A stretch of 64,000 nucleotides of DNA, taken from assembly GCF_006517395.1 (NCBI RefSeq), contig NZ_VDCY01000004.1:230860-294859 (forward strand), given 5' to 3'. Shown here piece after piece: positions 25,692 through 34,219 of this stretch. Position numbers and translations under genes: made by a program. The stretch is from Terrilactibacillus laevilacticus (GTDB taxonomy: Bacteria > Bacillota > Bacilli > Bacillales > Sporolactobacillaceae). Within the stretch, counting starts at the first letter, position 1. Every line of letters starts with the position of its first letter. Under the pieces are notes generated by a model. It was given only the letters and a program-made list of their open reading frames with translations, had not been told where the DNA came from and made no database searches.

Positions 25692-25886
25692 TTATTCTAC
25701 TTTATTTTTTAATTGGTGGATTTCTTTTTGCAAATGATTATTTTGTTCTTTTAATGTGTTTAACTCATCCGACAGATGATGTTGCTTAGAGTGATTCGAG
25801 TTTGAATGATGTCCCTTCAACATCATAAACATCATTGGGAGCATCATTAAGGGACACAATAAATACGCTAACCAAGACAAGTCCAT
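25692..25886 (-). CDS. 64-residue membrane protein with coiled coil
   Basis: An N-terminal helix rich in Leu and Met (LSWLAYLLCPLMMLPMMFMM) is followed by a His/Ser linker and a leucine-zipper-like tail (LNTLKEQNNHLQKEIHQLKN). Met-rich membrane helices with a Cys can bind Cu(I). I do not recognise the family. The GGAG of the ribosome site is 11 bases from the ATG, a long spacing. It precedes the DUF2933-like gene in one transcript. Confidence 0.7.
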   Translation of the reverse strand: MDLSWLAYLLCPLMMLPMMFMMLKGHHSNSNHSKQHHLSDELNTLKEQNNHLQKEIHQLKNKVE

Positions 25887-26052
25887 TCCATTGTCATCTC
25901 CTTTTCTCTTCTACAACTTGATTGTAGCTAAGAATTATGTGATTTCTGTGTAGAAAGGGAGAATTCATTTTAATCAGGACTGATAATGAATAAATGAGCT
26001 AAAAACATGTTTATAAACACAATCAATTAATTGAAAAACATCAATTATACAA

Positions 26053-26250
26053 TTACTTGTTTTTGTAATAAAACATCAAATAAAGACAAATAAGTAAAAC
26101 AACTGGACATATAACCATCATTCCGATTTGAAAAAAGGTTTTTCCAAAGGTCATGATAGTTTCTCTTTCAAATGAATTTGCCGAATAGGTCATGCACGTC
26201 AGACCCATACCAATTAGTAACGAAGCAACTAAGAAATGACGTATTTTCAT
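26053..26250 (-). CDS. 65-residue membrane protein downstream of the histidine kinase
   Basis: Two hydrophobic helices (HFLVASLLIGMGLTCMTYS and IGMMVICPVVLLICLYLMFY) joined by a short loop. Its ATG overlaps the histidine kinase stop by four bases (ATGA), so it is translationally coupled to the kinase. Such tiny membrane proteins can modulate sensor kinases, but no function can be claimed. Family not recognised. Confidence 0.7.
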   Translation of the reverse strand: MKIRHFLVASLLIGMGLTCMTYSANSFERETIMTFGKTFFQIGMMVICPVVLLICLYLMFYYKNK

Positions 26251-27659
26251 GAGGAACTCTCCAAACTTTCGAGTTCTTCATGTTGTGGGAAGGTTAGAGT
26301 AAAAGTTGTCCCTACATCTAACTTGCTCTCCACATGAATGGATCCTCCTTGCAGATCAACTAATTTTTTGACGATTGAAAGACCTAGGCCGGTACCACCA
26401 TAGTCGCGAGATCTTGATTTTTCAATGCGATAAAACCGATCGAAAATATATGGAAGCTCCTCTTCTGGAATACCTTGACCCGTATCAGATACGGATAGGA
26501 CCAATGATGAATTTTCTGAGACGAGTTGAACGATAATTTCTCCTTGGTCCGTGTATTTGATGGCGTTTTCTAATAGATTTAAAAGAATTTGTTCCATGCG
26601 GTAACTATCTCCAAGTATGAAAGGAATATCCTGATGTATTTCAGTTTTTAAGTTAATTTTCTTCTGTTCCGCTTTTAGTTTAACTTTGCTTAGAGTATTC
26701 AAGATAATATCTTTCATGTCTAACCGTTCTATCGTTAACTCAGTTTTTCCTTCTTCCATTTTTGAGAGTTCAAAAAGATCATCCACTAATTTTTGTAAAC
26801 GAATGGCTTCTTGATGAATAATGGTCAAGTATTTCTTTTTTTCTGATTCGTTTTCGACTAAATTATCCGTTAGAACTTGCGAATACCCTTCAAGATACGT
26901 AATAGGGGTTCGTAGTTCATGTGAAATATTTGCAAAAAATTCTTGTCTCGTATCACGATATCTTTGTAAACTCTGAGCCAGGTTATTTATTGATTGCCCT
27001 AGCATTCCCATTTCATCCTTTTGACGAATGTTTAGACGTGCATTCCAATCTCCTTTAGCCATCCTATCCGTCACTTTTTGCATTTTAAGGAGAGGATGAG
27101 AGAGAACCTTTGACATAATAAAAGTCATTCCTAAAGCGACAAGAAAAGCACCTAATGCTGAAAGGAGAAGTAATTTACGGACTGTTCTAATTGAATCATC
27201 TATTTTATTCATTGAAGACACGATGTATAAGGCAGATTGAGACTTTTGATTTTTTACAACGGGTTTACCTAAGACGTAATAACGGTGTCCAGATGTATCT
27301 TTATATATAAAGTCGATTGATTGGCCTGAAAACATATGGTTAAGATCTTTTTGATTAATAAATGGATGTTGTCCCTTGCTTTTATCTGAACGGGAGATAA
27401 CCTGTCCATTTTCAGTCACCCAAACAATTTTAACGCTCGAGAATTCAGCGAAATTCTGTATCATTGTTGTAGAAGTAGCCTCTTTATTTTTTGCCATCGA
27501 GACGAAGTGTGAGGCGAGTTCCTGTGAATCTTCTTTCATTTGCGCATAATAAAAATGGGAGAATAATTGATCTATTGCCATGCCTAACGTCATTAGTAAA
27601 ATAATGAAAAGGATCATAAATGCTGCAGCGAGTTTGAGTCCAATTCGACTAATTCTCAT
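26247..27659 (-). CDS. Sensor histidine kinase
   Basis: 470 residues. Membrane helix at about 10-30, an extracytoplasmic sensing loop of about 130 residues, second helix near 160-182, HAMP linker, then the catalytic core: phospho-acceptor His in ISHELRTPITYLEGY, N box NLLENAIKYTDQG, G1 VSDTGQGIPEEELPYIFDRF and G2 GGTGLGLSIVKKL. The start overlaps the response regulator stop by four bases. The surrounding copper genes suggest a CusS-like metal sensor, but the sensing loop has no obvious His/Met cluster, so this is only context. Confidence 0.92.
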   Translation of the reverse strand: MRISRIGLKLAAAFMILFIILLMTLGMAIDQLFSHFYYAQMKEDSQELASHFVSMAKNKEATSTTMIQNFAEFSSVKIVWVTENGQVISRSDKSKGQHPFINQKDLNHMFSGQSIDFIYKDTSGHRYYVLGKPVVKNQKSQSALYIVSSMNKIDDSIRTVRKLLLLSALGAFLVALGMTFIMSKVLSHPLLKMQKVTDRMAKGDWNARLNIRQKDEMGMLGQSINNLAQSLQRYRDTRQEFFANISHELRTPITYLEGYSQVLTDNLVENESEKKKYLTIIHQEAIRLQKLVDDLFELSKMEEGKTELTIERLDMKDIILNTLSKVKLKAEQKKINLKTEIHQDIPFILGDSYRMEQILLNLLENAIKYTDQGEIIVQLVSENSSLVLSVSDTGQGIPEEELPYIFDRFYRIEKSRSRDYGGTGLGLSIVKKLVDLQGGSIHVESKLDVGTTFTLTFPQHEELESLESSS

Positions 27660-28363
27660 TGTATGGTACCTGGTATATGAAATTTGTAGCCAATCCCCCA
27701 GACGGTTTGAATTGGGTTATATGATAAGCCGGCTTTGGTTATTTTTTCTCTTATGTTCTTCACATGAGTATCCACGACACGAGAATCACCTTCAAAATCA
27801 TATCCCCAAACTCTCTCAACAATATGTTCCCTGGAAAAGGCACGATCTTTGTTTTTTGCTAACATGACTAAAATATCAAATTCAATTTGTGTAAATTCAA
27901 TCGTTTGATGACATATGGTCACTTGTCGTGCATCAGGTTCAATGGTTATATCAGGAAAGTCTAATCTCTCTTTTTCGTTTTGTTTTAAATATGAAATAGA
28001 AGAGCGCCGGATCAGGGCATGTACGCGAGCAATCAATTCTTCAGCATTAAAGGGCTTTGTTAAATAATCATCGGCCCCCGTAGCAAAACCTTTTACTTTT
28101 TCTTGTAGCTCTGCGCGAGCGGTTAACATCATAATTGGAGTGGTTTTTATTTTTCTAATCGATTTGCATACTTCCCAGCCATCCATATCGGGCATCATAA
28201 TATCTAATAAGATGACATCAAAGTCTTCTTGTTTTACCTTAGTTAGAGCCTCAATTCCTGTCATGGCTTCTTTAACGATGAACCCTTCTTTTGTTAAATA
28301 AATCTTCAATAAATTCCGCATGTTCCATTCGTCATCGACAATGAGAACGTGTAAGTTATTCAT
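27656..28363 (-). CDS. OmpR-family response regulator
   Basis: 235 residues from the ATG at 28363 (MNNLHVLIVDDEW), preceded by AAAGGTGAT; a start six codons upstream is possible. Receiver domain with acidic DD, phospho-acceptor Asp in DVILLDIMMPDMDGW, Thr in MMLTARAE and Lys in DDYLTKPF. A C-terminal winged helix has FTQIEFDILVMLAKNKDRAF and DTHVKNIREKI. It pairs with the histidine kinase encoded immediately downstream. Its targets are probably the neighbouring copper genes; no direct repeat was confirmed. Confidence 0.93.
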   Translation of the reverse strand: MNNLHVLIVDDEWNMRNLLKIYLTKEGFIVKEAMTGIEALTKVKQEDFDVILLDIMMPDMDGWEVCKSIRKIKTTPIMMLTARAELQEKVKGFATGADDYLTKPFNAEELIARVHALIRRSSISYLKQNEKERLDFPDITIEPDARQVTICHQTIEFTQIEFDILVMLAKNKDRAFSREHIVERVWGYDFEGDSRVVDTHVKNIREKITKAGLSYNPIQTVWGIGYKFHIPGTIQ

Positions 28364-28419
28364 TATTATCACCTTTTTCAATGTTAAAGCATCGTCATAA
28401 ATGTTTGTATTAAATAGAT

Positions 28420-28830
28420 TTAATTCACTTTGATCACTTTAATCCATTTTTGGTTTATAGGCTCTACAGTCACTTTTTGGCCGGGCTTAAAGCAGGAATA
28501 GTTTTTCATATTGTGAATGTTTATCACGCTAATTTCCTTTTTATTAGAGATTTTTATTTTGTTATGACACCGGCTGATTCCTTTACTATCTGGAGAACAA
28601 TCTGTATCTGTTTGGACGATGCCTTCCATTTTGGTTGTGATCATTCCCTCATCTTTCTTCGTAATATATTCTCCGTTTTTTCCGTTTTTCTGCCAGTTCA
28701 ACGCCTCTATTTTTGCCTCTACCGACGTTTTTTTATGACTATTAAAGTTAGTTTGAACGTATTTCCAAGCAAAAATAAGAAGTAAACCTAGAGCGACCAT
28801 TCCTCCAATGAATAGGACGGTTTTTTTCAT
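28420..28830 (-). CDS. Membrane-anchored small protein, unknown function
   Basis: 136 residues: an N-terminal anchor (TVLFIGGMVALGLLLIFAWKY) and an extracellular, probably beta-rich domain with three cysteines (TDCSPDSKGISRCHNKI and YSCFKPG). The late KPGQKVTVEPINQKWIKVIK resembles the end of an OB or cupredoxin-like barrel, but I cannot name a family. It is the first gene before the two-component system on the minus strand, about 55 bases away, and divergent from the multicopper oxidase. A copper-related role is inferred from position only. Confidence 0.75.
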   Translation of the reverse strand: MKKTVLFIGGMVALGLLLIFAWKYVQTNFNSHKKTSVEAKIEALNWQKNGKNGEYITKKDEGMITTKMEGIVQTDTDCSPDSKGISRCHNKIKISNKKEISVINIHNMKNYSCFKPGQKVTVEPINQKWIKVIKVN

Positions 28831-28948
28831 TTATTTTGTCACACCCTTTGTCTTTTTTAAATCTCTAAAATTAGATGTTTTAGAAGAATACATTATTCTT
28901 CTTATAAAGATGATTTTAAGTCAAATTTGTGTACTTTTTGTGTGGTTT

Positions 28949-28995
28949 TGAACCTCTCATGACTGAAGTCGCGAGTTTTCTGGATAGTTCCATAA
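28949..28995 (-). repeat. Solo end-like hairpin of an IS200/IS605 element
   Basis: GAACCTCTCATGACTGAAGTCGCGAG contains the hairpin CTCATGACT/AGTCGCGAG. It matches, in reverse orientation, the left-end hairpin of the IS200/IS605 copy at 62540 (CTCGTGACTTTTAGTCATGAG), and similarity continues a few tens of bases on one side. No transposase is nearby. Confidence 0.55.
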
Positions 28996-29080
28996 AAATG
29001 CTCTTTTTTTGCCTAGCTCTTCACAAATTCTCCATAATTTCAATATAGACTAGTTAGTGAGAGAAAGGAGTGTATAAACA

Positions 29081-30727
29081 GTGAAAAAAATGCTGCTTTT
29101 TATAACTGTCGTTTGTTCATTATTCATTATAACGGCATGTTCTACGAGTAATAAAGATGCAAACAAACAAGGAGTCGCTATTAAGGGGGCGACTTCAGAG
29201 CCATTAAAGGTTTTAAAGGGGCCAACAATTACACTTGTCGCTAAAGAAGCCAAACAAAAACTAAGGAATGGAGTCACTGTTCCTGTTTGGACGTTCAATG
29301 GTTCTGCACCAGGACCAGAAATTCGAGTGAAAAAAGGAGATAAGGTCCGTGTTACATTAAAGAATGAGTTACCTTCACCTGTCTCTATTCATTGGCATGG
29401 CTATCCAGTGCCTAATAACATGGACGGTGTTCCAAACGTAACTCAAGATGCCGTAGCTCCTGGAAAAAGTTTCACCTATGAATTTACCGCAAGTAAAGTA
29501 GGAACGTATTGGTACCATTCACACGAAGATTCTGTAAATCAAGTTGATCGAGGATTATACGGCGCGTTAGTCGTTGAAGATCCAGAAGATAAATATGACA
29601 AAGATTATACTCTCATGTTAGATGAGTGGGTAACGAATAAAAAATATATAAATAATCAGATTAAAACGATGACTGGAAAGGAAACAAGTAATAAAAGTGA
29701 TCAGGATTCAGGGATGAATGGAATGGACATGGGCAATATGGACATGGGTCAAGATTCCGAAATGAACATGGCAAATGACAGCCATAGCAGTCATCACAAT
29801 AATAACAATGAATCGAGCCAGGGTGGTATGAACATGACCAGCATGAATATGATGGATCATATGGGGATGTACGATTTGTATACCATCAATGGTAAAAGCG
29901 GTCATTTAATAAAACCTCTTAATGTGAAAGAAGGAGATAGAGTTCGATTACGTTTCATTAATGCAGGCTATCTCTCTCACAATATTCATATTCATGGTCA
30001 TAATATTAAAGTGATCGCAACAGACGGTCAGCCGATTAATAACCCAAGTCTTATCAAAAACCAAGTTATTAACATCGCTCCAGGGGAACGTTATGATATT
30101 GCTTTTACTGCAGATAATCCAGGGAAATGGCTTATTGAAGATCATGGTAATTCCAAAGGAACAAGTGGAATGAAGGCGGTCATTAATTATGAGGGGATTA
30201 AAAAAATGAACGATAAGGCTAATGCCAACCAGTCGTTATCACCTATAAATCTCACTCAATATGGTACCAAATCCAACAATCAATTGACTTTAGATCAAAA
30301 ATACGATGTTGAGTATTCGATGGATCTTAATGTTGGGATGGATAGCAATAAAATGATATACACGATTAATGGAAAAACTTATCCGAATACAGATCCGATT
30401 AAAGTTAAAAAAGGGGATCTCGTAAAAGTAAAACTCGTCAATCGTGACATGATGAATCATCATCCAATGCATCTTCATGGTCACTTTTTTCAAGTTTTAA
30501 GTAAAAATGGTAAACCTATTTCAGGTTCACCCATTATGAAGGATACATTGAATCTAAAACCAGGTGAAGAATATGAAGTAGCCTTTGTAGCAGATAACCC
30601 CGGGAATTGGATGTTCCACTGTCATGATCTTCACCATGCATCAGCAGGAATGGATACTGAAGTGAAATATACAGATTATCAAACAAACTATAAACCTAAA
30701 TCTTCAAATTCTAATAAAACAGAATAA
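29081..30727 (+). CDS. Lipoprotein multicopper oxidase (CopA/CueO-like)
   Basis: 548 residues with a GTG start after GAAAGGAG. A lipoprotein signal (FITVVCSLFIITACSTS, lipobox ITAC) anchors it outside the membrane. Three cupredoxin domains; copper sites are visible as SIHWHGYPVP, WYHSHEDS, HPMHLHGHFF and MFHCHDLHHASAGM, the last giving the type-1 His-Cys-His-Met set. A Met/His-rich insert lies at about 205-260 (MNGMDMGNMDMG and more), as in Cu(I) oxidases of copper tolerance. It probably oxidises Cu(I) to less toxic Cu(II). It sits between the two-component system and copZ-copA. Confidence 0.93.
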   Translation: MKKMLLFITVVCSLFIITACSTSNKDANKQGVAIKGATSEPLKVLKGPTITLVAKEAKQKLRNGVTVPVWTFNGSAPGPEIRVKKGDKVRVTLKNELPSPVSIHWHGYPVPNNMDGVPNVTQDAVAPGKSFTYEFTASKVGTYWYHSHEDSVNQVDRGLYGALVVEDPEDKYDKDYTLMLDEWVTNKKYINNQIKTMTGKETSNKSDQDSGMNGMDMGNMDMGQDSEMNMANDSHSSHHNNNNESSQGGMNMTSMNMMDHMGMYDLYTINGKSGHLIKPLNVKEGDRVRLRFINAGYLSHNIHIHGHNIKVIATDGQPINNPSLIKNQVINIAPGERYDIAFTADNPGKWLIEDHGNSKGTSGMKAVINYEGIKKMNDKANANQSLSPINLTQYGTKSNNQLTLDQKYDVEYSMDLNVGMDSNKMIYTINGKTYPNTDPIKVKKGDLVKVKLVNRDMMNHHPMHLHGHFFQVLSKNGKPISGSPIMKDTLNLKPGEEYEVAFVADNPGNWMFHCHDLHHASAGMDTEVKYTDYQTNYKPKSSNSNKTE

Positions 30728-30741
30728 TGGCACTAAGAAAA

Positions 30742-30788
30742 GCGACCTATACATTCAAATGGAATGAGTTAGGTCGCACTTTTTTTTA
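30742..30788 (+). terminator. Terminator after the multicopper oxidase
   Basis: GCGACCTA/TAGGTCGC with a long loop, followed by CTTTTTTTT. The stem core CGACCTA recurs in the copA terminator at 33785. Confidence 0.9.
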
Positions 30789-30852
30789 CACTTTAAGAAA
30801 GGCCTCTGTCAGCGCCTTATAGACCCCAAAAATCGGCAATTTTTCTTTAGCA
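30789..30852 (-). repeat. Family C repeat, copy 2
   Basis: On the minus strand it reads CTAAAGAAAAATTGCCGATT, then TATAAGGCGCTGACAGAGGC. It is the same short conserved unit as at 6508 and 50284. It follows the multicopper oxidase terminator. Confidence 0.62.
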
Positions 30853-30903
30853 GCCAGATAGTATATTACTGTATTTGAACCTCTTAAAACTTTGAGCTAA
30901 ACT

Positions 30904-30920
30904 ATACCCATGTAGAGTAT
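30904..30920 (+). promoter_or_regulatory. Possible second CsoR half-match upstream of copZ
   Basis: ATACCCATGTAGAGTAT has the ATACCC arm and GTAT end at the right 17-base spacing but lacks the full GGG arm. It lies 27 bases before the stronger site at 30947. Confidence 0.35.
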
Positions 30921-30941
30921 TTTAAAAATATATTTTAACTC

Positions 30942-30971
30942 TTTACATACCGTAGGGGGGTATGGTAATAT
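30942..30971 (+). promoter_or_regulatory. copZ promoter with CsoR operator in the spacer
   Basis: TTTACA at 30942-30947 and TAATAT at 30966-30971 are 18 bases apart. Between them is the 17-base operator ATACCGTAGGGGGGTAT (30947-30963), so CsoR binding would cover the promoter. It drives copZ and probably copA. Confidence 0.8.
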
Positions 30972-31072
30972 ACAATTGTAAGGATGATTAAGTATAATCG
31001 TCAGCGGTGATGGGGATAAAAGAGTTTGACTGCTCTTTAAAAAACTATAAGTAAGAGAGGAAGTTCATTAAT

Positions 31073-31279
31073 ATGGAAAAAACAACATTAAACGTTACTG
31101 GTATGTCTTGTGGTCATTGTGTGATGGCAGTAGAAGGAAGTGTAGGCGATTTAAGTGGCGTTAAGCAAGTAAAAGTTCATTTAACAGAAGGTAAAGTGGA
31201 TGTTGAATTTAACCCAGAGGAAGTTACACTAGAGAAAATTAAAGAAACAATCGACGATCAAGGTTACGAAGTCGTATAA
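31073..31279 (+). CDS. copZ: Copper chaperone CopZ
   Basis: 68 residues, a single HMA domain (beta-alpha-beta-beta-alpha-beta). The Cu(I) site is GMSCGHCVMAVEG with Cys-x-x-Cys. It binds cytoplasmic Cu(I) and passes it to CopA. AGAGAGGAAG precedes the ATG. It is the first gene behind the CsoR-controlled promoter; copA starts 69 bases later, with another operator-like site between. Confidence 0.96.
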   Translation: MEKTTLNVTGMSCGHCVMAVEGSVGDLSGVKQVKVHLTEGKVDVEFNPEEVTLEKIKETIDDQGYEVV

Positions 31280-31317
31280 GAACGTGCTCTATAGCACGAT
31301 TTCTTTTCACATCAAAT

Positions 31318-31334
31318 ATACCCCTAGGTCGTAT
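31318..31334 (+). promoter_or_regulatory. CsoR-like site between copZ and copA
   Basis: ATACCCCTAGGTCGTAT, 17 bases with the ATACCC arm and GTAT end, just before the copA ribosome site. It could add a second point of copper control for copA alone. The inner GGG arm is incomplete. Confidence 0.5.
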
Positions 31335-31348
31335 AGGAGGGTTAGAGA

Positions 31349-33757
31349 TTGAGTACAAAAGAAGCGAACCTACAAATTAAAGGGATGACGTGTGCCGCTT
31401 GTGCTAATCGAATTGAAAAAGGAATGAAGAAACTGGATGGTGTTGAGGAGGCAAATGTTAACTTTGCTCTTGAAAAGTCGACCATAAAGTATGATTCAGA
31501 ACAAACCAATGTTGAAACTTTTGAAAAGAAAATAAAAGATTTAGGCTATGACGTCGTAAAGGAAAAACATGAATTTACGATTACAGGGATGACGTGTGCC
31601 GCTTGCGCTAATCGAATTGAAAAAGGCTTAAATAAACTTGAAGGTGTATCAAAAGCAACGGTAAATCTAGCCATTGAACAGGCAACGGTCACTTATCATC
31701 CATCGGTTGTTTCGAGTGATGATGTGATTCATCGAGTTGAAAAATTGGGTTACGGAGCGGTTTTAAAAAACGAGGGAAAAGAATCATCGGTTGATTACAA
31801 GAAAAAAGCGATACAACAACAACAAACGAAGTTTATCATATCACTGATTCTCTCTATACCATTGTTATGGGCTATGGTTGGTCATTTTTCCTTTACAGCA
31901 TTTATCTACGTACCAGAAATCTTTATGAATCCATGGTTCCAATTGTTATTAGCTACGCCTGTTCAATTTATTATCGGTGGCCAATTTTACTTAGGAGCCT
32001 ATAAAGCGTTAAGAAACAAAAGTGCAAATATGGACGTTCTTGTCGCACTAGGGACATCAGCAGCCTATTTTTATAGTTTATATCAAACGATTCTCTCGTT
32101 CGGAAATCATGCCTCTACGATCCAACTCTATTATGAAACAAGCGCTATTTTGATTACACTCATCATTTTGGGAAAATTATTTGAAGCTAAAGCCAAAGGG
32201 CGATCTTCCGAGGCGATAAAAAAACTTATGGGTTTGCAAGCGAAGACAGCAACGGTTGTAAGAGATGGAGTAGAGAGAAACATTCCACTTGATGAAGTTA
32301 TCGTAGGCGACGTGGTTTATGTTAAACCGGGTGAAAAGATTCCGGTTGATGGTCAAATTATCGAAGGCAACTCGGCAATTGATGAATCCATGCTTACCGG
32401 TGAAAGTGTACCCGTTGACAAAGTAGACGGAGATATGGTTTTTGGAGCAACAATCAATAGAAATGGATTTCTAAAAATAAAAGCCACAAAAATTGGTAAG
32501 GAAACGGCATTAGCTCAAATTATTAAAGTCGTTGAAGAAGCTCAAGGATCAAAAGCACCCATCCAACGTTTAGCCGATCGAATCTCAGGCATCTTCGTTC
32601 CAATTGTCATTGCGATTGCTGTTAGTAGTTTTATCGTATGGTTTGTTTGGATTGATCCAGGCAATTTCCCGTCAGCACTTGAAAAACTGATTGCCGTTTT
32701 AGTTATTGCCTGCCCTTGTGCTTTAGGACTGGCTACACCGACGTCTATTATGGCCGGTTCAGGACGTGCGGCTGAATTTGGGGTATTATTTAAAGGTGGG
32801 GAACATCTTGAATTAACGCATCTTATCAATACGGTGGTATTAGATAAAACAGGTACAGTCACCAATGGTCAACCTGTTTTGACCGACGTTATTGTTGAAA
32901 AGAAGGAAGAGCAATATCTATTGCAATTAGTTGGTTCAGCAGAAAAACAATCAGAGCACCCACTTGCTAAGGCTATTGTTCAAGGTATTAAAGATAAAGG
33001 GATAACACTTAAAGAGGTTAACGAATTTAAGGCGATATCTGGCTATGGAATTCAAGCGATGATGGATGGAACCAACATTTTAGTAGGGACACGAAGATTA
33101 ATGTACGAAAATAATGTTGACATTAATCAGGCATTAGGCACTATGGAAAAATTGGAATCTAATGGAAAAACGGCGATGTTAGTGGCCGTTGATCAGAAAT
33201 ATAAAGGAATGATAGCTGTCGCTGACACAATAAAGGAAACGTCAGGAAATGCTATTAAACGTTTAAAAGAAATGGGACTCGAAGTCATCATGATGACGGG
33301 TGATAATAAAATAACGGCAAATTCGATTGCTAAACAAGTTGGCGTTAATCGAGTTATTGCTGAGGTTTTGCCTGAGGGAAAGGCAGAAGAAGTAAAAAAA
33401 TTGCAAGGCGAAGGCAAGAAAGTCGCTATGGTGGGTGATGGTATTAATGACGCCCCAGCCCTTGCGACAGCAGATATTGGTATGGCTATAGGAACCGGAA
33501 CAGATATTGCTATGGAAGCAGCGGATATCACATTAGTCCGTGGGGATTTAAATAGTATCGCGGATGCGATCTTTATGAGTAAAAAAACAATCCGAAATAT
33601 TAAGCAAAATTTGTTCTGGGCATTAGCTTATAATGCTATGGGGATCCCTATAGCTGCAGCAGGACTGCTTGCTCCTTGGTTAGCGGGTGCTGCGATGGCT
33701 TTTAGTTCAGTGTCTGTGGTCCTCAATGCCTTACGTTTACAAAGAATTAGATTATAA
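31349..33757 (+). CDS. copA: Cu(I)-exporting P1B-type ATPase CopA
   Basis: 802 residues with a TTG start after GGAGGGTTAG. Two N-terminal HMA domains each carry [14 protein letters not shown]. Eight membrane helices follow. The ion site is the CPC of [13 protein letters not shown]; other marks are the actuator LTGES, the phosphorylation site DKTGTVTNG, the HP pair SEHPLAKA and the hinge [10 protein letters not shown]. The protein pumps Cu(I) out of the cytoplasm. It forms an operon with copZ and ends at a terminator with a CGACCTAACTA stem. Confidence 0.97.
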   Translation: MSTKEANLQIKGMTCAACANRIEKGMKKLDGVEEANVNFALEKSTIKYDSEQTNVETFEKKIKDLGYDVVKEKHEFTITGMTCAACANRIEKGLNKLEGVSKATVNLAIEQATVTYHPSVVSSDDVIHRVEKLGYGAVLKNEGKESSVDYKKKAIQQQQTKFIISLILSIPLLWAMVGHFSFTAFIYVPEIFMNPWFQLLLATPVQFIIGGQFYLGAYKALRNKSANMDVLVALGTSAAYFYSLYQTILSFGNHASTIQLYYETSAILITLIILGKLFEAKAKGRSSEAIKKLMGLQAKTATVVRDGVERNIPLDEVIVGDVVYVKPGEKIPVDGQIIEGNSAIDESMLTGESVPVDKVDGDMVFGATINRNGFLKIKATKIGKETALAQIIKVVEEAQGSKAPIQRLADRISGIFVPIVIAIAVSSFIVWFVWIDPGNFPSALEKLIAVLVIACPCALGLATPTSIMAGSGRAAEFGVLFKGGEHLELTHLINTVVLDKTGTVTNGQPVLTDVIVEKKEEQYLLQLVGSAEKQSEHPLAKAIVQGIKDKGITLKEVNEFKAISGYGIQAMMDGTNILVGTRRLMYENNVDINQALGTMEKLESNGKTAMLVAVDQKYKGMIAVADTIKETSGNAIKRLKEMGLEVIMMTGDNKITANSIAKQVGVNRVIAEVLPEGKAEEVKKLQGEGKKVAMVGDGINDAPALATADIGMAIGTGTDIAMEAADITLVRGDLNSIADAIFMSKKTIRNIKQNLFWALAYNAMGIPIAAAGLLAPWLAGAAMAFSSVSVVLNALRLQRIRL

Positions 33758-33784
33758 GACTTCTTTTTTATAAGAGAAGATAAG

Positions 33785-33817
33785 CGACCTAACTAATAGA
33801 AGGGAATAGTTAGGTCG
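33785..33817 (+). terminator. Terminator after copA
   Basis: CGACCTAACTA/TAGTTAGGTCG with a loop of about eleven bases, then TTTATTCTTTTT. Confidence 0.92.
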
Positions 33818-33837
33818 TTTATTCTTTTTCTGAACCT

Positions 33838-33885
33838 CTCATGACTAAAGTCACGCGTGTTCTCGGCCATTACATAAACTATCAA
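33838..33885 (-). repeat. Solo left-end-like hairpin of an IS200/IS605 element
   Basis: CTCATGACTAAAGTCACGCG, then GTGTTCTCGGCCATT. The reverse complement matches the left end of the IS200/IS605 copy near 62520-62560 over about 45 bases (GCCGAGAACAC...CGTGACTTTxAGTCATGAGA). No tnpA or tnpB remains here, so this is a remnant or a minimal palindrome-type element. Confidence 0.65.
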
Positions 33886-33914
33886 TATTTTAAACTCATT
33901 AAAACTTACTTATA

Positions 33915-34067
33915 GTGCGTGTTCAAAAAGGTGACAAATTAGAAGCAAGAAGATCAAGGCGGCGCTGTTTTGAGGACCGGAATGTAGGTTTTTACTACAT
34001 GAGGACCGGAAAAACGAGCGGGCGCCGAGGATTCGCACTATCATTTGGTGACTTTTTGAACAACCTC
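33915..34067 (-). mobile_element. Family A MITE-like element, copy 4
   Basis: 153 bp short form in reverse orientation, from GTGCGTGTTCAAAAAGGTGA to TTTTTGAACAACCTC. A perfect TTATA duplication flanks it (33910-33914 and 34068-34072). Confidence 0.93.
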
Positions 34068-34219
34068 TTATAGCAAGCCTAGTCAATGACTCGAATATCA
34101 TTTTTAATTCTCCTATGGTTCATAAGGTCCCTAATTCAGATCCCTTTTATTTACAAAAAATCAACCATCATGACATAATAATAATGGAATCAAACTAACA
34201 TGATTTATAGGAGGTGCCT

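Noticed and set aside
30879..30902. Possible third solo IS200/IS605 hairpin (GAACCTCTTAAAACTTTGAG)
   Set aside because: The arms do not form a comparable hairpin and similarity stops after the first few bases.
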